Shown: positions 55,205 through 64,000 of the stretch, in pieces | Layout: every line of letters begins with the position of its first letter | Position numbering within the stretch: the stretch's first letter is position 1 | Origin: Anisus vortex | Lineage: Eukaryota; Mollusca; Gastropoda; Planorbidae | Direction of reading: 5' to 3' | Length of the DNA stretch: 64,000 nt | Assembly: GCA_949126835.1 (NCBI GenBank) | Contig: OX421509.1 | Location: 8,206,911-8,270,910, forward strand | Position numbers and translations under genes: made by a program | The notes under the pieces: model-generated | The model's database searches: none | What the model saw: the letters and a program-made list of their open reading frames with translations, nothing else | What the model was told of the DNA's origin: nothing

Positions 55205-55925
55205 GCCTCTCATATAGCACTAGAGCAGAAAGAATAGCAATAGAGCTTGCTGCAAATATACTAACAAGCCACACACAATCTACAAACAGCCGGACTGTCA
55301 TCTTCACTGACGCCCATTCTCTAAAAAAAGCAAACGTCCTGATCAACCAGCCACTCAGTACACAACTTTTAAAACTGAGCAAAATAACTAAAGAACTGGT
55401 TCTCCAATGGATTCCTGGGCATACACAAACTGAAGGGAATGACACTACCGACACCTTAGCTACAGCTGGAGGCAGACAAAACCAGACAGACCTATCTCTA
55501 CACCCCGATGAAATTAAGGCTATACTCAAAAGTAAAAGGAAAGAATCCCAAAGATGGTCTGAGCTGCAACAAAACAACCCAAAGATTGATGCTTACTACA
55601 AACTCTCCCGCCTATTTCAACACATCATCTTCATACTAAGGACTGGTCACAACAGGCTGAAGCAACACATGTTCCGTAAACTTTGAATAGGAGCAATCGA
55701 AATGTGCCCCTCTGGAACAACTCCCCAAAATGCGGAACATGTCCTTCAGACCTGCCCCCTGTACCCTTCTAACCGGTCAGCCATTTGGCCCCAGGGGGCT
55801 ACCTTCAATGACAAACTGTACGGTGAAACTAGAGCAACTGATAGCCACGGCACAGATCATTACAACTATCGGACTTGTTGTCTGAATCTTCCCAATCATA
55901 ACATTTGAGAACGAAGAAGAAGAAG
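55205..55925 (+). pseudogene. RNase H/C-terminal part of the second non-LTR copy
   Basis: Parallels 24745-25467: RAERIAIELAANIL, a shortened VIFTDAHSLKK (a few residues lost next to the catalytic Asp), WIPGHTQTEGNDTTDTLA, then a TGA stop at about 55684 where the other copy reads on, and CPLYPSNRSA. Damaged and inactive. Confidence 0.8.
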
Positions 55926-55933
55926 TAAACCTG

Positions 55934-57821
55934 TTTTATGTTGACATTTAGGCCTACCGGTACATGTTTTTTTTTTCTGTGAACCAACTTTTCTTTTTTG
56001 GCCTCTAATCACACTAAGGACAGAGATGTATGAATTTTAACTGCCTTATAAAAATACAATAATGGTAGAGCTGACTTTCTGACTGTCGAGCATTCTTAAG
56101 TGATTTATTATCAAAAGTTTGTCGACCCCGCGCTGTAAACAGTTATAATAAGTCGCGTATTCTGGCCTACCTGTACACGCAGTAGTTTTATTTGTTAGAG
56201 TTCTTTTTTTCATCATAATTTAAACTAAAACAACTTGACCTACTTCGTCTATTATAATAATGGGAAATTATAATTAAACCATTAGTTGACCTATTGTGTC
56301 TGTACCAATAATCGGAAATTATAAATAAACCATTAGTTGACTTACTGCGTCTATTGTAATAATTGGATTTTACAATCACAACAAAATTAATAGATTAACT
56401 AAGCCTGCACCGATACTGGGATATTACAATTAACCAAAATTAAATAAATATAAAAACGTAAAAATAAATTGTTCACAAAACTGCGTGTCTATCGTCTATT
56501 CCCGCTTCGTGTAATTACGGAAAATCCTGGTGTTGGGTGGGAGGGGGGGGGGGGTAGTAGATATGAGGTAAGATAGATTTATTGATTAAAAATAAATGGA
56601 AATTTAGCTTACAAATTGGTCGGTCGAACCTTCGCTATTATTGAATTATTGTTAAAGTATTATTATTAAACATTATAAAAAGAATCCAGCATCACGGATT
56701 TAAAATTTTTTAAACATTATAGGATTTTAAACTTTATCCTTTTATAGTGGTTGGTGGGCCTATAAAAGTCCACGTGGAAGTGGGTATGAATTATTGTTTT
56801 GTCAATATAACTTACCTAGGTTCTCTCAAGTGAACAATAACGGCCGTGACGACATGTCATGGCACCAACTCGAAATTTGTATATAATGATTTTATTGTTC
56901 ATCTTTGAACTAGATCTCATTTGCCATGTTAATAACCTATAATACACCAATGGGCATTTTGAAATTAACATTATTGTAGTTTGATTGGGGAAACTGTTGG
57001 CCTAATATTTATTTACTCCATCTAAATTGGGATGGAAGTAAATACTCGTTGTCAAATTTATTTACATCATCATCTGTGGCGCTACAGCCCATGGAGGCAG
57101 GGCCGGCTCGTCCATAATGGCAAACTAGGCGGCCGCCAATATCGCAAAAAATTTTGTGAGCGCATAATTGAGGATATTTTTAATTTTGGGATTTAAAAAT
57201 ATATGCTAAATTAAAGTTTAGTTCTTATGCGCGCTACCAGATCTACTTACTACTAGCATAAACAGACGAATTACTAGGCTGGTAATACAGCTACAGCTAT
57301 TAAAACTAACCGAAAACTGAATAATTGGGAAATTATCTACAACATTGAGTCGGGTATTGTAGTCATACTACCTTTAGTTTGGCTAAAAGTAAAAGTAATC
57401 GTATTCGAATATTGGAGCTACATAGATGATTGGTATAGCAGAAGGGGGGATGATGGGGGATGATGTTGCTTTTTATAATCGATTGCCGTTTGGGAACTCG
57501 AACTATTAATAAAGACGATTTCTATTGACCAGTCTTAAATCTTATGCACGCATACGTTTTTGATGCAACTTCACTTCCGATCTTATTGGCTAAATTTGAT
57601 TTATAAAATGGCTGCCTTGTGATGTTATAAATTCTGGCATGCTCACATTTAACATTGAAGACATAATGCTCACAATAATACTTATAGCCTTTGTTTATTT
57701 GTAGTCGGCCTGAGATTGCAGTTGAAAATGAATTTCTCTTCTTGCAATCGTAATGGTTGCCATTGTAAGCAAAAAAAAACATGAAACCGGAAGTTCCACA
57801 TGCACTTGAAACATGCCGAAA
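55934..57821. other. Mostly unassigned AT-rich DNA
   Basis: A MITE-family right end (ATCAAAAGTTTGTCGACCCCG) lies near 56108-56132. At 56230-56370 three imperfect tandem copies of a ~63-bp unit ending in ACCATTAGTTGACCTA/ACTT produce a repetitive reverse ORF. A G-run is at 56540-56555. A minus-strand frame at 57522-57782 with YDCKKRNSF and YYCEHYVFNVKCEH is Cys/His-containing but not assigned. Confidence 0.4.
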
Positions 57822-57829
57822 ATATAATT

Positions 57830-58547
57830 CACTGATCTATAAAAAGAATGGATTGCGTCTTCTTAATAAATTGGTTTGAACAAAGTAAGGATAGGGAAAT
57901 CTAATCAGTTCCACCGCACTTATCGATATAAACAAAATTGTGTCTTAAACTTACTGCGCCACTTATCTATAAATAGATCGAAACGAAATCTATGTTGCTG
58001 CCATTTTACACAATATGCATATGAATTGTTGCTGTCAAGCTTCTGACTTCTTATTAATACTATAAAACTAGCAATAATAATATCAAAAGGAAAGCAAAAG
58101 AAAACAAATACCAAAGAATAAAAAAAGTTAATAATAAAAAAAGTAGACAGCAATATTTCGCAGTAAGGGAATACCCGGTTCCGAAACACACTAAATTTGA
58201 AAGCATTTTAAAGGGACATCATTTGGAAACGGCGCACGTTTTATAACTTTAACATACGGTGATTAGTAATAGGTCTAAGTTTATTTAAAAAAATTAATTA
58301 ACCAAATTAAGCAATATTATTGATACAATTAAAATGTCTTTTGGAGAACGTTTTCAATTTATACATTTAACTTTTAACCAGATTAGTCAAACGGCTTAGG
58401 AGACTATAGAGCAGAAACAAACATCTAAATAAATAAACAAACTCACGGTAATTATATATATTGATCAGTGACAGTATGAACAAAATGTCGGAAATTTCTT
58501 CAAAGACGTTACTTCCGCGACTAATCCATTCTTTTTATAGATCAGTG
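57830..58547. mobile_element. TIR element with perfect 8-bp duplication (hAT or P type)
   Basis: Both ends read inward CACTGATCTATAAAAAGAAT and beyond (about 25 bp of identical inverted repeat). ATATAATT is duplicated (57822-57829 and 58548-58555). The interior of 718 bp has no transposase; a minus-strand ORF at 57920-58189 is Phe/Ile-rich without domain features. 8-bp duplication with CA ends suits hAT or P; I cannot decide. Confidence 0.8.
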
Positions 58548-58555
58548 ATATAATT

Positions 58556-59055
58556 ACACGAGTGTTTACGGAAATTTAGCGGAAATGAATTTGCATCCAA
58601 ATTGCCTATTTAAGACGGTGTCTTTAATCAGACTAAGCTTATTTAAGCATAAAATGGAAGAGAGATGGAAGAGAAATATATTGATGCAATCACTCAATCA
58701 CAATAAATTGCATCATAATTTCGTTCTTTTATATTTTATGGGTGGGGGAAGGGGGCTATAATAATACAATACAAATGATAAAAATAGGCTCTATAGGCCC
58801 TAAATATTTATAAACATGGCCTATAAGGGCATATCCAAATGTTGCTTAAAATAAACATTTCGATGTCAAGTTAGCTTGAGCCCCTCCCCCTTTTCCCCAT
58901 GTCGACATTTGTCAAACGTCTTCAAATCCCCCCCCCCCACCCCCACTATTTTCTTGACATAATTAATATAAGACCCCATAAGCTAAAATGTAAAGCAGTT
59001 CGTTTCATTGAAAGATATACGTATTCTACACAAAATAATCAATAATATATTATAC
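58556..59055. other. Unassigned DNA
   Basis: Contains C-rich (58927-58944) and G-rich (58741-58754) tracts; no gene. Confidence 0.4.
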
Positions 59056-59650
59056 TTCTTCTTCTTCTTCTTCTACATAATACTGTGGAGAACCCGTTAG
59101 AACCGAGGAAAGAGTCCACAATTTAAATACACACAAAATAAAAAGCATCACAAACAACAATTATAAACAGATGACAGAGTGTCACTTTAGGTTTTTAGAC
59201 CAGCCCTTCAGTGACGATTTAAAAGCCTGAACTGTAGGGGCAGTGATGGAGGCCTGGTCCAGGGTGTTCCACAGCCTAATGGCTGACGGAAAAAAAAGAA
59301 TATTTGTAGACGTCGGTGCGTGCATGTGGGACATGCAGCTTGAGCTGATGGCCTCGGGTAGAGCGGGACACCTGTTGGATTCGGCCTGACTAAGTGGACA
59401 TTTCCACGTGGCGGTTCACGATCTTGTAAATAGTGGTGACCTTGTTTATCGCTCTGCGGTGATGCAGGGACTCCAGTTGGAGTTGGGCCACCAAAGCTGA
59501 GGCGCTAGTTTTTAGGCCGAAGTCCTGTAAGATACGACGTGCCGCACGACGTTGGGTCATCTCCAGCTTAGATATCAGGTGTTGTTGATGAGGATCCCAT
59601 ACAGTCGATGCGTACTCCAGGATGGGACGAATAATAAAATTCAAAGAAAG
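59056..59650 (-). pseudogene. 3' end of a CR1/jockey-like non-LTR retrotransposon
   Basis: On the minus strand the frame from about 59644 reads IIRPILEYASTVWDPH, KLEMTQRRAARRILQD and RAINKVTTIYKIVN. It meets an in-frame stop near 59388 and then continues with VPHARTDVYKYSFFPSAIRLWN-type sequence to FKSSLKG, the usual RT C-terminus. A (TTC)n run at 59056-59073 is its (GAA)n tail. It is strongly 5'-truncated. The family differs from the RNase H-bearing copies but shares the tail type. Confidence 0.75.
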
Positions 59651-59844
59651 AATTGAGCCTAGCCAATATAGCCTATAAATAACTTTCTTCGAATTCAGAA
59701 GAGTGCAGGGGCAGGATGGTGATATTGCCCTAGTTTACAATATTTACTAACAATAGTAGGGTAGGCCCAATATATAAGCTTATAGCATATAGCCTTAAAC
59801 TTCAACAACCTAAGTATGCATCCCAGGCCCAAAGCCTGGAAGAG

Positions 59845-60003
59845 AGGTCGGCTAATCCTGTGGTTAGTTCACCGGACTGTCAACCGCGACGTCGCGGGTT
59901 ATATCCCTGCAGCCTAGTTTTGGGCCTAGTGGACGTAATAATATAAATCTCCTGTCTAGAATCTAGAAGGCACTTCTGTACTCTGTACCCTTATGGGCCT
60001 CAG
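59845..60003 (+). repeat. tRNA-derived SINE (type 2), tail split by hAT F
   Basis: GTCGGCTAATCCTGTGGTTAG, ACCGGACTGTCAACCGCG, then a shortened B-box region (CGCGGGTTATATCCC), TTTTGGGCCTAGTGGACG and TCTAGAATCTAGAAGG. The region continues after the transposon at 62253 (AGAATGGCGAAGTGTG). Confidence 0.7.
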
Positions 60004-62244
60004 CAGGGCCGGTTATAGCGATTGCGGGGCCCTATGCGAAACGGATTGCGCGGGGCCCAGTCTATGTAGGGATAAGGATAATTAGTGAAAATTAAGATTT
60101 TGTAATAGAAAATGAATTCGTCTTTGCATTGTATTAATTATTTACTAAGTACAAGATCACGATCAAATTAACTTTACATTACTAGCTTTGCGTGTAAGTC
60201 ATACAGTATATCAGTATTTGGATCAATAAAGAAATCTTATATCAGCAAAATTCTCATTTCCACATAAATCACGCTCAATAGCAGGAATTGCCAAGTTGTT
60301 CAATCTATCCTTCGTGAATTGATGACCTCAAGTAATTCTTGATTACTATGAGGCGAGAGAAGCTTCTTTCACCAGATGCCACAGTTACGGGTATTGTTAA
60401 AAATATTCTGACTGCAACAAAGTAGCTTGGGAAAGCAGTGTATATTTCATTAGTGGACAGATAAGTCAAAATTTTTACCGGGGTTTCGATGGTATTTGCT
60501 AGACTATGCCTTAAAGATTCCATTTCATCAGCTCATTCTCGCCCACATATATCTGTCGACTGGTCTGTTGATGACGTAAATGCTTGCTCGAGGCTCTCTG
60601 TAAACTTTCGTATGTCATCACGCTGAAGGCTCTTGAAGCTAACAAGAAACCCTAATAGATTGTGGTTTGATTTCAGTTGTTCAAATCTCAACTGCAAGGA
60701 CTGAATCTCAGTGTCCACAATTCTGTCAGCATTTCCAGGTGTGAAGTTTTCCACATATTTATCATACAGCTTTTTTTCTTTGACGTTTGGCTGGAAAGAT
60801 TGCAACAACTTCTATGTTTTCGGCCAATTCCTTTGCTGTAACAAGAATCTGAACAAAATCATCAACTCTCAGTTTCCTTAGTCAAGTCATCAAGTTGTTG
60901 TACGAATCCGTTGCACAAAATTTACTCACAAAATTGACTTGAAAGAGCACGTCGTACCATAACACAAGTGACACTAAGAATTTGTACTGCTTCAATGTTT
61001 CATAAAGTGTTTTTGCTTCGCTTTTAATTATCGCTTTCACTATCCTCTTCAGCTAATTCATCGAGTGTATCACAAATTTCAAGCAATTTATAACGAAGTG
61101 CTTTAACACTGTCTATTCTACATTCCCTCCTTGTTTCACACAAAGGTTTTACAGATAGATTGGAAACATGATTTCTGAATAATGACCATCTCTTTGTAGA
61201 TGATGAAAAGATGATGTACGCGCGTTGTACAGTTCCAAAAAAGGTTAACGCATCATGGCTTGTTTTGACCATGTCTGCTACAACCAGATTGTAATTATGA
61301 CACGGTGTACGCACATGGAGTAAAAAATGCTTTGCTGTTAATATTTAAGAGACGTTTTTGAACTCCAGAATGGACGGCTTTCATGTTGGCACCATTATCA
61401 TAACCTTGTCCACGAATATATTGAATATTTAATTCAACCTTTGCCCAGCTCATTCACTAGTACTGTAGTACATCGCATAAGTCCTGTCCAGTAGTACTTT
61501 CCACAGGAAGAAACTTTATAAAACGTTCATGTACAACCACAGGCTCTTCCACATTAACCCCATCTGATACATACCGGATAATTAATGACATCTACTCTTT
61601 GTGACTTATGTCTGGAGTGCAATCCAATATTACTGAAACATACTTTGCATTCTTGATGTCTCGAAGGATAGCATTCACAACATCATCAGCTACTACAGTA
61701 ATGAGATCGTTTTTAATCTTCTTCCCCAGGTAATGATCATGAATTTCTGCATTGGTAACACGTCGAAGATGCCAAGTAATTCTACTAGATCCAAGAAATT
61801 CCCATTACTTCTCCAACTCTTTCAATGGACCCTCTGAAACTAAATTGCGCTCCGCTAGAAATTGTACAATCGCAACTAGTCTTTGAAAAACTTGATTCCA
61901 TCAAGCATCTCCTGGTGAATCTTGTCAATGCCTGTTTGTTTTTTTACTCAGTCTTGCTCCAGCTTCACAGCAACTAGTCATGGCGTCTAAATGCCCATGC
62001 GATTTTTCATGTTCTGCTAGCCTATTGTGGTACAGTTTGCGGCTGTTTGCCACTGGTCAAATCCTTCATTTACAAAGGAGCTTTTTTGTTTTAGACGACA
62101 ATAGAAACAATAGATCTTGTCTGCTGATACAGAATATATCAGCCAAGGACGCAAAATACTTTCACCATTGGATTAGCGCGGGGCCTATGACAATACGGAG
62201 CCCACTGCGGCCGCATAGGTTGCAGTGGCCTAGAACCGGCCCTG
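60004..62244 (-). mobile_element. hAT-like transposon F with a broken transposase gene
   Basis: Left CAGGGCCGGTTATAG and right CTAGAACCGGCCCTG are inverted repeats. The 8-bp duplication GGCCTCAG (59996-60003 and 62245-62252) is perfect. The minus strand encodes a damaged transposase (60305-61980). The terminal repeats resemble those of element E (CAGGGCCGG), so E and F are probably the same lineage. Confidence 0.9.
60305..61980 (-). pseudogene. hAT transposase (DUF4371/hATC type), frame-shifted
   Basis: The enzyme would cut and join transposon DNA through a DDE RNase-H-like core. In order on the minus strand: an N-terminal part near 61980-61330 with fragments such as RITWHLRRVTNAEIHDHYLG, then YVSVILDCTPDISHKEQMS (61590-61680 region), then VEEPVVVHERFIKFLPVE. 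A middle part at 61024-61314 has CHNYNLVVADMVKTSHDA. A further part lies at 60533-60808, and the C-terminal hATC motif FLTIPVTVASGERSFSRL-x-VIKNYLR at 60305-60523. Several stops and frame changes separate the blocks, so it is inactive. Similarity is to ZMYM1/P52rIPK-like hAT proteins. Confidence 0.8.
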
Positions 62245-62281
62245 GGCCTCAGAGAATGGCGAAGTGTGTAAATCGCTGATA

Positions 62282-62660
62282 CGTTCCCATTAAGAATACA
62301 CCGGCGGGCAAACGCATGGGGAACAGCTCCCGCAGCGGGTCCGAGACCCATTGCACTGAGGATAGGCCACGGGGTCTCGGTGGGGAGGAATCAATGGACG
62401 CTGCAACCCCGTCTCGAGAACCACCCAGTGCCTGGATGTCTGTACCTATAGTATAGGATTTGTGCTACCGGGTGACAGTGCAGGTATACGGGCGAACCAC
62501 CACAATGATGATACTTAGGGGACCCGCAGCCGGCAACCTAGCTGCGGAATCCTCACACACGGCACGCAACGCTTTTGGCATGTCATAGGCTAGGGTGGCC
62601 TCAGCCCGGACAGAGCTGAATCGCTACGCCCTAGACGCAAGAGCCCTTGGGGCTCGTCCG
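62282..62660. repeat. GC-rich segment, probable non-LTR element fragment
   Basis: Abrupt rise in GC content with phrases such as GGGTGACAGTGCAGGTATAC, GGGCGAACCACCACAATG, GGGTGGCCTCAGCCCGGAC. It has no ORF of its own. It resembles 5' untranslated or early coding parts of snail I/Nimb-type elements as I remember them; that recollection is not verified. Confidence 0.35.
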
Positions 62661-64000
62661 TTTTTTTAAAGAGACCTTTAAACTCTGTCTAGAAAAAACT
62701 GCTTTAAAACTTATGAGATAATATGACGCTATTAGCCTGTACCCGTAGCCTCTCCCTATATCTTCATATATAAGCCTAATCCTTCTACTGCCAGAAACAG
62801 GGATGACATCATTAAAAAAAAAGACAAAATCATAGGTTTTTTGTTTTTTTACTAGAACGAAAAGTCCACTGAAATGTAGCATATTAACCGTTATTCCGTC
62901 GAAAACTGGGTCTATACAAGGTTTCGTTGATTGTTTTTTTAAATACTAGAATTAGGCCTAGGGCCTACATTTATCCCATTAAAACGTCAAATAAAAGGCG
63001 AATATGTGACACGCCTTGAGTATATTTTAAGTCCTTCTTGGGTAAGCAGCATTAAAATGCAATGTTAACTATTTATAGATCTTATAATCTTATGGCATGC
63101 GGTAAGCACCAATGTTAGACTATAATTTATATATAATATTATTAGCCCTTTAAAAATGTTTTGATTTTGGTAGGCCTGCTATCTTTAATCTTAGGCCTAC
63201 TAACTGATTCTGATCCTTTTCCCATTGATCTTATTGATAAAACCCAGACACTAGTGCAAAATATTAAAATGCCTACCTAAGTTCTAAAAAAAGAGCTTAT
63301 TCGGGGGTTTATGGTTAGATTTAAAAATAGTTGTTTGTAGGCCTATACTTCTATATAGGAACTACTAAGTAAAAGAAATAAAAAGAGTTCTTTTTAAAAT
63401 ATATATTATATAGCTCAGTGATCATTATCCATAAACGGAAATTTCAGCATTCGAAATAATCCTCTTGAATCAAGAGAAGAAAACGAAGGTAAACAAATAA
63501 AATAATATTTTAATATATTAAATAGGCCTATTTTTTATTTTTTTTGTAAAGGTTAGCTACTTTATAAGGTAATAAACACATTGTGTAATTACGTCATTAA
63601 GAACTTTAATGATGATGAATAATGCATTACATGCAATTGTCAATTTCTTAAAGTTAAAATTGATTATTAATTATTTGATAAATTTGTTCGGCTTGAGTTA
63701 GAGTACTTTGACTCGAGTTAGGCCTAGTGCCGCCTAGGGCCTGCTGACTTCTATTTAATTTATGCAATTTACTGTTACTACTGTTAGTGTTTGTTAGTAA
63801 ATGTTATAATATGCCAATTAATGCCTCTATAAATAGTAGAGTTTAGAGTCTCTATTTAATAGGCACACATGTTTCATGTAACTTTACTAGGCCTCTAGGC
63901 TAATACTAACTAGACCTAGCCTAGGCTATATTAGTATTAGTATTAGTAGGTTAGTAGTAGGCCTAGTAGGCCTATATATATAATATTATATAGGAATATA
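62661..64000. other. Unassigned AT-rich right edge
   Basis: No gene. TAGGCCTA-type words are again frequent (62955, 63175, 63195, 63340, 63520, 63890-63975). The 83-codon reverse ORF at 62631-62882 has no features. Confidence 0.4.

Larger units (their letters stand above)
52507..55925 (+). mobile_element. Second I/Nimb-like non-LTR copy, interrupted twice
   Basis: The element starts just before RNase H (GAAATACTAAAAGAAACAG, equal to 24562 onward) and ends in GAAGAAGAAG. The flanks TAAACCTG (52499-52506 and 55926-55933) are a perfect 8-bp duplication. A MITE at 52580-52931 and a hAT at 53050-55204 were inserted later. Without them only about 900 bp of retroelement remains. Confidence 0.85.

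Noticed and set aside
57522..57782. THAP or other zinc-finger domain on the minus strand, next to the 57830 element
   Set aside because: Cys and His residues are present but the spacing does not fit C2CH THAP and no AVPTIF-type end is seen.

Overview
This is an AT-rich eukaryotic window with no operons and very little host coding sequence. It most resembles a gastropod mollusc, probably a heterobranch or pulmonate snail. The clues are split C-type lectin exons with a PAN/apple-type exon upstream, tRNA-headed SINEs of a snail-like type, a Nimb/I-like non-LTR element with RNase H and a (GAA)n tail, and an excess of the palindrome TAGGCCTA. The species assignment is inference.

Layout. 1-1.6 kb holds two octanucleotide arrays around retroelement relics. 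1.6-5.8 kb is a stack of hAT-like DNA transposons, each insertion read from its terminal repeats and 8-bp target duplication. 6.4-7.65 kb is a TTAA-flanked piggyBac-like element. 7.67-10.1 kb, on the minus strand, carries three spliceable exons of a secreted PAN plus C-type-lectin protein whose ends are not visible. 11.0-15.8 kb is a SINE split by a 4.5-kb hAT that contains a Helitron Rep relic, another SINE and a decayed hAT transposase. 16.7-18.9 kb is a 24-bp minisatellite of about 93 copies. A 8.2-kb Ty3/gypsy-type LTR element with apparently identical 625-bp LTRs has inserted into it (18.9-27.15 kb), and the array resumes for 7-8 copies on the far side. This LTR element keeps an open Gag-protease frame of 767 codons. 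It has lost RT, RNase H and most of integrase, and carries a 5'-truncated non-LTR retrotransposon with a 10-bp target duplication. 27.5-30.1 kb has TA-flanked TIR elements. 30-38 kb is mostly unassigned AT-rich DNA.

The clearest intact host-type gene is an intronless, locally GC- and CpG-rich 331-codon ORF (38418-39413, plus strand) ending in a complete C3HC4 RING of the IAP type. 39.4-52 kb is again mostly unassigned, with hAT-derived MITEs, retroelement relics and three tandem copies of a TIR element. 52.5-55.9 kb is a second non-LTR copy interrupted by two independent hAT-type insertions. 57.8-58.5 kb is a small TIR element with a perfect 8-bp duplication. 59.1-62.2 kb contains a minus-strand RT 3' end, a SINE and a hAT with a broken DUF4371/hATC-type transposase. 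The remainder is a GC-rich probable retroelement fragment and AT-rich DNA.

Taken together the window reads as a transposon graveyard whose insertion order can be worked out from the sequence, with one partial lectin gene and one RING gene. I found no clear evidence of a wholly new multi-gene system. The most unusual structures are the pol-deleted but recently inserted LTR element inside the minisatellite, and the dense 8-bp-TSD hAT stratigraphy.
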